The notes under the pieces are model-generated. The model saw nothing but the letters and a program-made list of their open reading frames with translations. It did not search any database and had not been told where the DNA came from. A program made the position numbers and the translations under genes. DNA of 64,000 nt, from NCBI RefSeq assembly GCF_001179925.1, contig NZ_CVSF01000019.1:1-64000 (forward strand). Reading direction: 5' to 3'. Positions 37,001 through 44,478 of the stretch are shown in pieces. Each line of letters begins with the position of its first letter. The first letter of the stretch is position 1. The stretch is from Candidatus Pelagibacter communis (GTDB lineage Bacteria; Pseudomonadota; Alphaproteobacteria; Pelagibacterales; Pelagibacteraceae).

Positions 37001-38555
37001 AGCCTTTAAAAAAATTTCTATAATTTTCAAATTTATTTACAGAATCTTTATAAATAGGTTTATTTGCTTGATTAGCACTAGCGGTATCTATAGCTGATTT
37101 ATTAACTTTGTAATATTTTAAGCAGTTTTCATCCCATTTAAGATCACAAAATTCTAATAATTGTTTTGTTACTATTTTTGGATCAGATGTAACTTTTTCA
37201 TATTCTACCTCAAAAAACATATCAATATCGATATTTTTCCAAAATTCTATATATTTCAAAAATAGACTATAAAAAAGTCTTATTTCTTTTTCACTGTAGG
37301 TCCATCTAAGTTTTTTACTTGCTAAATCATTTTTAAATATAGATAAAAGATTATTTTCAAAATTTCTTTTTAAAACTATTATTTTTGAGTTAGGGAAAAA
37401 TATCTTTATAAGACCTATAATTTGAAAGTTCAGAAGACTTTTATCTGTAAAACCCAATTTTCCTTGATCAATTTTTGGAATAGAATTTAAGTATTCTTTA
37501 TAAAGTTTAGTAATTTCATTTTCAAAAACTGCCAATATTTGATTTTTAAATTCGTCATAATCACTCAAATTGAAATTATTCTCGATTGATTGAAATATAT
37601 AATCTGTTTCACCTAAGCTTTGAATTTCTTTGTGTGAAGAAATTATTTGTTCAACTAAAGTAGTTCCCGACCTCGGCATTCCACATATAAAAATAATTTT
37701 TTTATCTGATAAAACTGGTTGATCTTTCAAAGCTTTTTCAAACTTCTCCTCTTTGAATAGTCTTGTAATGTTATCATATATCTTATTTTCATCAGCAATA
37801 TCGTAATCGAGGAGTTTCCTTTTTGTTATGTTAGCAAGTTCATAATATTTGAAAGATAAATCATATCTTTCTTGATCTTCATAAGCCTTACCTAAAGAAA
37901 AATATAACGAAATTTTTTTATCTGTTTCTAAATTTTTGATTAATAATTTTTTTTCTAATGAATCTAAATGTTTTTTTTCATCTTTTTTATAATCTGTAAA
38001 TTCATTAATAAGTTTGTCAGCATAAGTAAAAGTTGGATCAAGATCATTAATCAAATATGCATGTTTTAATGCTTGTTCGTGGTTTCTTGTACTTATTAAA
38101 CAAACTGCTAGATTATAATGAATTATTGGTATTTTGTTATTAATTTTCAAAGCCTTTTCATATAAAGAAATAGCCTCTTCGTATTTTTTTGACTGCTTTT
38201 TAATATTTGCAAGGTTATTAATAGCGCTTAAGTAATTAGGTTGTTGTTTTATGGTTTTTTCTAACAATTTTTCAGCTTCTTTAATCTGTTTTCTTGCTTT
38301 CAAGATCATTGCGTAATTATTTTTAGCTGCTACGTTTCCAGGGTATTGATTGATTATTTTTACAAAAGTTTTTTCTGCTTCATCCAAATTATTTAAACTT
38401 TTGTAACTTAGTCCAATCATGTTATGAAGGTAAGCCTCATGTTGAGGTGCAATTTTAAGTAACTGTTTTGATAATGAAATTGTTTCTAAAAATTTTTTGT
38501 TATTAAAATTATTTATTAAAATTTTAAGTTTATGCTCTATGTCTTTATTTTTCAT
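36999..38555 (-). CDS. TPR-repeat sulfotransferase
   Basis: 518 residues. The N-terminal half (about 10-245) is tetratricopeptide repeats, with units such as AYLHNMIGLSYKSLNNLDEA. The C-terminal half is a PAPS-dependent sulfotransferase: IIFICGMPRSGTTLVEQIIS (about 287-306) is the 5'-phosphosulfate loop, and IIVLKRNFENNLLSIFKND lies where the 3'-phosphate motif is expected. It would add sulfate to an unknown acceptor, protein or glycan. No signal peptide. Overlaps the ThiE-like gene by 11 bp. Confidence 0.88.
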   Translation of the reverse strand: MKNKDIEHKLKILINNFNNKKFLETISLSKQLLKIAPQHEAYLHNMIGLSYKSLNNLDEAEKTFVKIINQYPGNVAAKNNYAMILKARKQIKEAEKLLEKTIKQQPNYLSAINNLANIKKQSKKYEEAISLYEKALKINNKIPIIHYNLAVCLISTRNHEQALKHAYLINDLDPTFTYADKLINEFTDYKKDEKKHLDSLEKKLLIKNLETDKKISLYFSLGKAYEDQERYDLSFKYYELANITKRKLLDYDIADENKIYDNITRLFKEEKFEKALKDQPVLSDKKIIFICGMPRSGTTLVEQIISSHKEIQSLGETDYIFQSIENNFNLSDYDEFKNQILAVFENEITKLYKEYLNSIPKIDQGKLGFTDKSLLNFQIIGLIKIFFPNSKIIVLKRNFENNLLSIFKNDLASKKLRWTYSEKEIRLFYSLFLKYIEFWKNIDIDMFFEVEYEKVTSDPKIVTKQLLEFCDLKWDENCLKYYKVNKSAIDTASANQANKPIYKDSVNKFENYRNFFKG

Positions 38556-39087
38556 ACATTTTTTCTATAAATTTAATAGAAGCAAACTCATTAATACCAT
38601 AAATGTATAATTGTTTTAGGTTTTTTTCATCTATTCCACCTAATGCAACTGATTTACATCTAGTTAATTTTCTTAATTTTAAATAATTATAAATGCCTAA
38701 ATATCTATTATTTTTATTAATAAAAACAGGACTTAAAAAAATAATTTGAACACCTTGCTTTTCTTTTATTCTAATTTCTTTTAAATCATGAGCCGATCCT
38801 AAGATTGTAAATTTCTTATGAGTGTTGCTTTTAATAATTAACCTTTTATTAAAAGACGATATATATACTCCGTCAAAGTTTAACTTTATTGCAAGTTTTA
38901 AATCGTTAGATAAATATATTTTATATCCATTAGATTTACAAAATCTTTGAAGTTTTTTCAGGTACTCTATATCTGGTTTTTTCTCATGATTTCTGTAAAT
39001 TAATTTAATATTTTTATTAAGTTTTCCAATGTAAGCTGGATTATAATTATTTATAAAATGAAAAATTTGATTATTTAGAATATGCAC
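38545..39087 (-). CDS. thiamine phosphate synthase-like (ThiE/TenI family) protein
   Basis: 180 residues starting at GTG (39085-39087). The TIM-barrel strands IKLIYRNHEKK, FDGVYISSF, IQIIFLSPVF-like VQIIFLSPVFIN and KSVALGGIDEKNLKQLY follow the ThiE/TenI order. The usual phosphate motif GPxFPTxTK is replaced by LSPVFINKNN, so ordinary ThiE activity is doubtful; it could be TenI-like or a divergent ThiE. Its 5' end overlaps the divergent yggS start by 6 bp. The 3' end overlaps the sulfotransferase start by 11 bp. Confidence 0.65.
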   Translation of the reverse strand: MHILNNQIFHFINNYNPAYIGKLNKNIKLIYRNHEKKPDIEYLKKLQRFCKSNGYKIYLSNDLKLAIKLNFDGVYISSFNKRLIIKSNTHKKFTILGSAHDLKEIRIKEKQGVQIIFLSPVFINKNNRYLGIYNYLKLRKLTRCKSVALGGIDEKNLKQLYIYGINEFASIKFIEKMYEK

Positions 39088-39726
39088 AATACAATTAATA
39101 ACTTATCTTTAATTAAAAAAGAAATTAATAAGATCAATCATAATATTAATATTATAGCAGTCACCAAAACATTTAAAATAGACGTTATTGAACCACTTTT
39201 AAAATTTGGTCATCTTCATTATGGTGAAAACAAAGTTCAAGAATCAAACGATAAATGGAGTGGAATAAAATCTAAATATAAAGATATACAGTTACATATG
39301 ATAGGTAAATTACAATCTAATAAAGTTAAAATAGCTGTAAAATTATTTGATTATATACATTCTTTAGACTCGATGAAACTTGCTAAAAAAATTTCTGATG
39401 AACAAAGTAAAATAAATAGAAATATAAAAATATTTATTCAAGTTAATATTGGAAATGAAGATCAAAAAAATGGTATTTTAAAAAAAGATTTAAAAGATTT
39501 CTATGCAAATATAAAAAAAGAATTAAATCTAGATGTTATTGGACTTATGTGTATCCCTCCCATTGACGCCAATCCAGAAGATGTTTTTAAAATAATGAAA
39601 AACTTAAACGATGAATTAAATTTAAAAGAACTTAGTATGGGAATGTCCTCAGATTATCTGAAAGCAGCTAACTCAGGTTCAACTTTCATAAGAATAGGAT
39701 CTAAAATTTTTGGAGCAAGGAATTAA
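39082..39726 (+). CDS. YggS-family PLP homeostasis protein
   Basis: 214 residues. IIAVTKTFKID (about 21-31) has the PLP-binding Lys, HYGENKVQESNDKW is the family signature, LHMIGKLQSNKVK follows, and LMCIPPIDANPEDVF and SMGMSSDYLKA complete the fold. YggS/PLPBP is a single-domain TIM barrel that keeps pyridoxal phosphate balanced. Start codon overlaps the opposing ThiE-like start. The stop interlocks with the L,D-transpeptidase stop through TTAA. Confidence 0.93.
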   Translation: MHNTINNLSLIKKEINKINHNINIIAVTKTFKIDVIEPLLKFGHLHYGENKVQESNDKWSGIKSKYKDIQLHMIGKLQSNKVKIAVKLFDYIHSLDSMKLAKKISDEQSKINRNIKIFIQVNIGNEDQKNGILKKDLKDFYANIKKELNLDVIGLMCIPPIDANPEDVFKIMKNLNDELNLKELSMGMSSDYLKAANSGSTFIRIGSKIFGARN

Positions 39727-40229
39727 GAAATTTTTATTTTTGTATTTTTATCAATTATTTTTATCAAAATTTTAAAATCTTTTTTATCTAAAGCTATACA
39801 ACCTGCTGTAGGCTTATAGTTGTTTGTTAAATGAATGAATATTGCACTACCTTTGTAAGGTTTATTCTTAGTGTTACACTTAATTGGAATAAAAAAATTG
39901 TATTTATAATCTTTTCTAAAGAGCACTTCATATTTAATAATACTATTGATATTAATAAGTTTATTGTAATTATTTTTATCACAAGGGTCATTACACCAAC
40001 CCATGTTTCTAACTATCGGAATTTTTTTTAAATTAGTTTTTGGCATTGGAACTCTATCTTTCCGGTAAAATAAATTTCCTAGTTTAAATACACCAATAGG
40101 TGTTTTTTTATCTCCCTCAATTTTATTTGATGTAAGTCCCTTCTTTCCAATTGAACATCTAAAGTTAAATTCTTGAAAATTTAAAGTATCATTATTTTTT
40201 AAAATAATTAGATTATTAATCATGACCAA
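39723..40229 (-). CDS. L,D-transpeptidase (YkuD) family protein without signal peptide
   Basis: 168 residues. AIFIHLTNNYKPTAGCIALD (about 138-157) carries the catalytic His and Cys in the YkuD pattern, and DKKTPIGVFKLGNLFYRKDR precedes it. These enzymes make 3-3 peptidoglycan cross-links or attach lipoproteins, but here no N-terminal signal or membrane segment is seen, which is odd for an enzyme of the periplasm. Two in-frame ATGs (40229, 40223) lie at the overlap with the opposite regulator gene. Confidence 0.82.
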   Translation of the reverse strand: MVMINNLIILKNNDTLNFQEFNFRCSIGKKGLTSNKIEGDKKTPIGVFKLGNLFYRKDRVPMPKTNLKKIPIVRNMGWCNDPCDKNNYNKLININSIIKYEVLFRKDYKYNFFIPIKCNTKNKPYKGSAIFIHLTNNYKPTAGCIALDKKDFKILIKIIDKNTKIKIS

Positions 40230-40791
40230 TAATAAATTAGTAGTATATGAATCAAAAGATATCTATAAAATTTTATATGAAATAAAAGAAAAATTAAAAA
40301 TAGACTTAATTTTTTTAGAAAAAAAAAAAGATTTAGAGATTTATTTAAACAGTAATCCTAATGATTTGGTATTATCAAAAAAAAAAATTGATAACTTAAA
40401 TCAAATTATTTTAAATAATTTTCCTTATAAGATTAACAAATTAATTGAAATAATTAATTTAAAGATTTTAAAAAAAAACTTTTTAATAAATTCTAATTTG
40501 AGTATTGGGAAATATAAATTAGATATTAATTCAAAAAAAATTTACCTAAATAAACAGGAATTGGATCTTACTGAACAAGAAATAAAACTTCTAACATATT
40601 TAAATAACAAAGGCAAAGCAGCAAGTGTTGATGAACTTCAAAAAGATATTTGGGGTTATTCTGAAAACTTAGAGACCCATACTGTAGAAACACATATTCA
40701 CAGGCTTAGAAAAAAATTTCTAGACACATTTGAAGATAAAAATTTTATTATTAGTAAAAAAAAAGGTTATCTAATTAAAAAATTTCTTTAG
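40222..40791 (+). CDS. OmpR-type winged-helix protein with degenerate receiver-like N-terminus
   Basis: 189 residues. The C-terminal half (about 95-189) is a Trans_reg_C DNA-binding domain: LTEQEIKLLTYLNNKGKA then VETHIHRLRKKF as recognition helix and IISKKKGYLI as the wing. The N-terminal 90 residues have the length and rhythm of a receiver, but NDLVLSKKK stands where the phospho-acceptor Asp would be, so phosphorylation is unlikely. Target unknown. Divergent overlap with the L,D-transpeptidase start; convergent 4-bp overlap with the kinase gene. Confidence 0.8.
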   Translation: MTNNKLVVYESKDIYKILYEIKEKLKIDLIFLEKKKDLEIYLNSNPNDLVLSKKKIDNLNQIILNNFPYKINKLIEIINLKILKKNFLINSNLSIGKYKLDINSKKIYLNKQELDLTEQEIKLLTYLNNKGKAASVDELQKDIWGYSENLETHTVETHIHRLRKKFLDTFEDKNFIISKKKGYLIKKFL

Positions 40792-41714
40792 ATTCGTGCA
40801 CCAATTTTTTGAATAATTTTTGATGATAATTCTGTTCCTTTAACTAAGCATTCTTTTATTGAATAGTTATTAATTACTCCATGTAGATAACCAGCAGCAA
40901 ATAAATCACCTGCTCCAGTTAAATCTTTAATACTCAAATTTTTTTGTGCATTGCATTCGATTACTTCATTACTATTAATTGATAATGATCCTTTTTCCCC
41001 TCTTGTAATTATTATGTTTTTTTTAACTTGTTTTGAAAATGATATAATTTCCTCAAAAGATTTAGCATCTACCAAGGAAGTTATTTCTTGTTCATTTGCA
41101 AATACTATATCAAGATTATTTTTAACTAAATTTAAAAAATCTTTTTTATGTCTCTCAACACAAAATAAATCTGATAATGACATTGCTTTTTTTTTTGAAC
41201 ATTTAATTGCTTTATCAAAAGCTTTCTTAGGATCTCCTTTATCCCACAAATATCCCTCTAAAAAAATCATTTCTGAATTTCTAATATCTTTTTCATTTAT
41301 ATCTTTTTCAGAAATTTTACCTGCTGTTCCTAAAAAAGTGCACATTGTTCTTTCAGAGTCTGGTGTAATTAAAATTATGCAAGAGCCGGTGGGAATTGGT
41401 TCTTTTTTTTTATTATATAAATATCTTATATTTTCTTTTTGTAATCCATCTTCATATTTTTGTCCAAGGTCGTCATCGCTGACTTTTCCCACAAATCCGA
41501 CCTCATTATTTAATTTAGACAAACCCACAATTGAATTTGCTACTGAACCTCCTGGAATAGTTTCTTCAATTTTTAGCAAAGATATTAATTTTTTAAATTC
41601 TTCTTCATCTATAAGTTTCATTGTGCTTTTGGTAAGTGAATTTTTTTCTAAGAATTCATCCGACACTTTACAGAGCACATCAACAATTGCGTTCCCAATT
41701 CCTAAAATTTTCAT
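40788..41714 (-). CDS. PfkB-family kinase, probably adenosine kinase
   Basis: 308 residues, ribokinase fold. ILGIGNAIVDVLCKV opens, PGGSVANSIVGLSKL is the first PfkB signature, and DLTGAGDLFAAGYLHG the second with catalytic Asp (near residue 268). The N-terminal pattern with STMKLIDEEEF is the type annotated as adenosine kinase in Alphaproteobacteria; a sugar substrate is possible. It follows nth, overlapping by one base, at the end of the dnaJ-dapB-nth run. Confidence 0.85.
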   Translation of the reverse strand: MKILGIGNAIVDVLCKVSDEFLEKNSLTKSTMKLIDEEEFKKLISLLKIEETIPGGSVANSIVGLSKLNNEVGFVGKVSDDDLGQKYEDGLQKENIRYLYNKKKEPIPTGSCIILITPDSERTMCTFLGTAGKISEKDINEKDIRNSEMIFLEGYLWDKGDPKKAFDKAIKCSKKKAMSLSDLFCVERHKKDFLNLVKNNLDIVFANEQEITSLVDAKSFEEIISFSKQVKKNIIITRGEKGSLSINSNEVIECNAQKNLSIKDLTGAGDLFAAGYLHGVINNYSIKECLVKGTELSSKIIQKIGARI

Positions 41715-42367
41715 TATGGTTTTTTTGCAATAAAAGCTTTTTTTCTTTTAGGATAACAAGTGGTGCAAATTTTACAAGTTAATCCATAACAATCTCTAGC
41801 TTTACAATATTCTCTTCCATAATAAATTATTTGAAGATGAAGTTTATTCCAACTTCTTTTGGGAAATAATCTTTTTAAATCTTTTTCAGTTTGTATAACG
41901 CTTTTTCCATTGGTTAATCCCCATCTTTGAGCAAGTCTATGGATATGAGTATCAATTGCAAAAGCTGGAAAACCAAAACCTTGAGACATAACAACACTAG
42001 CAGTTTTATGTCCAACTCCAGGTAAACTTTCTAATTCATTAAACGTATTAGGAACTTTGCCATCATGTTTTTCAATTAGTATTTTTGAAAGATTATAAAT
42101 ACTTTTAGCTTTAATTCTAAAAATACCAATTTTTTTTATTAATTTTTCAATTTTCTTTCTTCCTAATTTTACAAAATGCTTAGGTTGATTATACTTTGGA
42201 TAAATATTTTTTGTAACATTATTTACTGTTACATCTGTACATTGAGCAGAGAGCAAAACTGATATTAGAAGAGTAAATACATTTTTACTTTTTAATGGAA
42301 CTTTAATAGTTGGATAAATTTTATTTAAAATCTTTAAAATTATTTTAGCTCTTTGAATTTCATTCAT
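41714..42367 (-). CDS. nth: endonuclease III
   Basis: 217 residues. Helix-hairpin-helix LESLPGVGHKTASVVM (112-127) contains catalytic Lys121, and FAIDTHIHRLAQRWGL has catalytic Asp139. It removes oxidised pyrimidines. The C-terminal cysteines sit at 188, 193, 198, 201 and 204, not the usual C-x6-C-x2-C-x5-C of the [4Fe-4S] cluster, although at least four ligands remain. Overlaps dapB by one base. Confidence 0.95.
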   Translation of the reverse strand: MNEIQRAKIILKILNKIYPTIKVPLKSKNVFTLLISVLLSAQCTDVTVNNVTKNIYPKYNQPKHFVKLGRKKIEKLIKKIGIFRIKAKSIYNLSKILIEKHDGKVPNTFNELESLPGVGHKTASVVMSQGFGFPAFAIDTHIHRLAQRWGLTNGKSVIQTEKDLKRLFPKRSWNKLHLQIIYYGREYCKARDCYGLTCKICTTCYPKRKKAFIAKKP

Positions 42368-43143
42368 TATTTAAAATTCATAAGATCTCTCATAGAATAA
42401 AGCCCAGGTTTTTTTGCCATTAACCATTTTGCAGCAGACAATGCACCCTCAGAATATAAACTTCTATCAAAAGCTTCATGATTTAAGGTAATTATTTCCT
42501 TACCACTTGAAAATTGAACCTCGTGTTCTCCAATTATTTCACCTTTTCTGATTGAATTAAAATTAATTTTATTTCCATAAGGAAATTTTTTTTTATTTAG
42601 ATATTTCTTTCCAATCAGGTCATAAAAATTTTTATTTTTTCCAACTGCTATACCTCTACCAAGCATCAAAGCTGTCCCAGACGGATAGTCTTTTTTATGT
42701 TTATGATGGATTTCAAAAACTTTGCTTAAAAATTTTTTACCTAAAGAACTGGATGAAATTTCAGTTAAATACATTAATAGATTAATACCTAAACTCATAT
42801 TTCCGGCTTTTAAAATTGGAATTTTTTTTGAATATTTGTGAATTAACTTTTCCTCTTTTTTTGAAAATCCCGTAGTTCCAATAACAACTCTTTTTTTCAG
42901 TTTTGAAGCTATTTTTAATATTTGAAAAGTACATTGTGGGATTGTAAAATCTATTATTAAATCTATATCTTTAAATACATTTTCACTATTAAGATTTACT
43001 GTTAATCCATATATCTTTTTTCTTATTTTTCTATTTTCTGTAAGAGATTTTAATTTAAAGCTTTTGTCTTTTTTAACAGACTTTATAATTTGTTGACCCA
43101 TTCTTCCCATACATCCAGTTATAGCTAAATTTATTTTTTTCAT
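42367..43143 (-). CDS. dapB: 4-hydroxy-tetrahydrodipicolinate reductase
   Basis: 258 residues from the ATG at 43143. NLAITGCMGRMGQQII is the NAD(P) loop, IDFTIPQCTFQIL follows, and EIHHKHKKDYPSGTALMLG carries the catalytic His pair and Lys. Works in lysine and diaminopimelate synthesis. The frame is open a further 17 codons upstream, but that part lies in the small membrane protein gene and has no family similarity. The start overlaps that gene's stop by 4 bp. Confidence 0.95.
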   Translation of the reverse strand: MKKINLAITGCMGRMGQQIIKSVKKDKSFKLKSLTENRKIRKKIYGLTVNLNSENVFKDIDLIIDFTIPQCTFQILKIASKLKKRVVIGTTGFSKKEEKLIHKYSKKIPILKAGNMSLGINLLMYLTEISSSSLGKKFLSKVFEIHHKHKKDYPSGTALMLGRGIAVGKNKNFYDLIGKKYLNKKKFPYGNKINFNSIRKGEIIGEHEVQFSSGKEIITLNHEAFDRSLYSEGALSAAKWLMAKKPGLYSMRDLMNFK

Positions 43144-43310
43144 TTGAAGACAAAATATGAAATTATCACAATGGATACAACAATTATAGACCAAATGATC
43201 AAATTTTTTAAAAATAGCTTTAATTTTGAATTAGTTGTTAAGAAATTTGGAAAAATAAGTACCAATACAGCTATTAAAAAAATTGCAGGAATTATTTTAT
43301 CTAATTCCAT
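43140..43310 (-). CDS. small membrane protein (56 aa) between dnaJ and dapB
   Basis: A 56-codon frame beginning at ATG 43310, 3 nt after the dnaJ stop, and ending TGA at 43140-43142, overlapping the dapB ATG. The protein has two hydrophobic segments (IIPAIFLIAVLVLIF, 6-20, and LIIWSIIVVSIVIISYFVF, 37-55) joined by a basic loop (TTNSKLKLFLKN), a helical hairpin. Perfect packing between neighbours argues it is translated. The second helix recalls the membrane anchor of alphaproteobacterial retropepsin-like proteins, but no protease domain follows. Function unknown. Confidence 0.7.
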   Translation of the reverse strand: MELDKIIPAIFLIAVLVLIFPNFLTTNSKLKLFLKNLIIWSIIVVSIVIISYFVFK

Positions 43311-43313
43311 TTT

Positions 43314-44450
43314 TTAATTTTTCCAAAAATCCTTCGCTTTTTGAAAAAACTTTTTAATGCTAGGATTAGATTTCTCATTTTCTATTTTTCTAAATCTTTC
43401 TAGTAACTCTTTTTGTTCTTTGTTTAAATATACAGGGATTTCCGTCTTTACTTGAACATATAAATCACCGTAATCTCCTCTTCGCATAAAGGGCATTCCT
43501 TTTCCTTTTAATCTAAATTGTTTACCATCCTGCGTACCATCTGGTATTTTTATTTTAGCTTTTTTTCCGTCAATAGTTGGGATTTCTATTGTAGTTCCAA
43601 GAGCAGCGTCAGCGATTGATATTGGAAATTCAAAAAATAAATTTACGTCGGATCTTTTGAAAAGATCATGAGACTTTATATTGATAAATAAATATAAATC
43701 TCCAGTGTCACCTCCTCTTGTACCAGCCTCACCTTTTCCAGCAAGTCTAATTCTTGTTCCATCATCAACACCTTTAGGAATAGTTACAGATATTTTTTTG
43801 GAAGTTTGTTTATTACCTTGTCCACTACAATCTGAGCATGGTTGAGTAATTTCTTCTCCACTTCCAGCACATTGTGGACAAGTTTGTTGTACAGTGAAAA
43901 ATCCTTGATTTGAGCGTACTCTCCCATTTCCTCCACAATAAGTACACCTATCAGGACTTGTTCCAGGTTTTGACCCGTTTCCCTTACAAGTATTACATTT
44001 TTCTGAAGTCGAAAATTGTATATTTTGTTTTTTTCCAGTATATGCTTCCTCCAATGATATAGATAAATCGTACCTTAAATCTGAGCCCCTATTATTAGAG
44101 CTTCTTCCTCTTGAACTTCGTCTGCCTCCACCAAAATCACCAAAAAAATCTTCAAAGATATCAGAGAAATCTGCTCCACTAAATCCTCCGAAACCTCCAA
44201 ATCCTCCCCGTCCACCAGCTCCGTTTTCAAAAGCGGCATGACCAAAATTATCATAATTTTCTTTTTTTGATTTATCAGAAAGGACCCCATAGGCTTCACT
44301 AGCTTCTTTAAATTTGTCTTCGGCTACTTTATCGCCGGGATTTTTATCTGGATGATATTTGACTGCTAATTTTCTGTAAGCTGATTTAAGTTCTTCAGGA
44401 CTAGCATTTTTTCTAACGCCCAAGACATCATAATAATCTCTTTTAGCCAT
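43314..44450 (-). CDS. dnaJ: chaperone DnaJ
   Basis: 378 residues. J domain 1-70 with [10 protein letters not shown]; a Gly/Phe-rich linker (about 75-105); four zinc-binding repeats [24 protein letters not shown] and CSDCSGQG (about 145-210); then the substrate-binding beta domains and a dimerisation tail. Class A Hsp40 that loads clients on DnaK. Follows dnaK by 28 bp and precedes the 56-codon membrane protein by 3 bp. Confidence 0.98.
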   Translation of the reverse strand: MAKRDYYDVLGVRKNASPEELKSAYRKLAVKYHPDKNPGDKVAEDKFKEASEAYGVLSDKSKKENYDNFGHAAFENGAGGRGGFGGFGGFSGADFSDIFEDFFGDFGGGRRSSRGRSSNNRGSDLRYDLSISLEEAYTGKKQNIQFSTSEKCNTCKGNGSKPGTSPDRCTYCGGNGRVRSNQGFFTVQQTCPQCAGSGEEITQPCSDCSGQGNKQTSKKISVTIPKGVDDGTRIRLAGKGEAGTRGGDTGDLYLFINIKSHDLFKRSDVNLFFEFPISIADAALGTTIEIPTIDGKKAKIKIPDGTQDGKQFRLKGKGMPFMRRGDYGDLYVQVKTEIPVYLNKEQKELLERFRKIENEKSNPSIKKFFQKAKDFWKN

Positions 44451-44478
44451 ATAATTAACTTGGACAAATAGATGTTAA

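Noticed and set aside
40951-41733. 260-codon open frame on the plus strand
   Set aside because: It is fully antisense to the PfkB-family kinase, Ser and Phe rich without any family motif, while the kinase frame has both PfkB signatures.
43144-43194. 17-codon upstream extension of dapB
   Set aside because: It lies in the small membrane protein gene, in another frame, and the DapB fold begins at MKKINLAITG.
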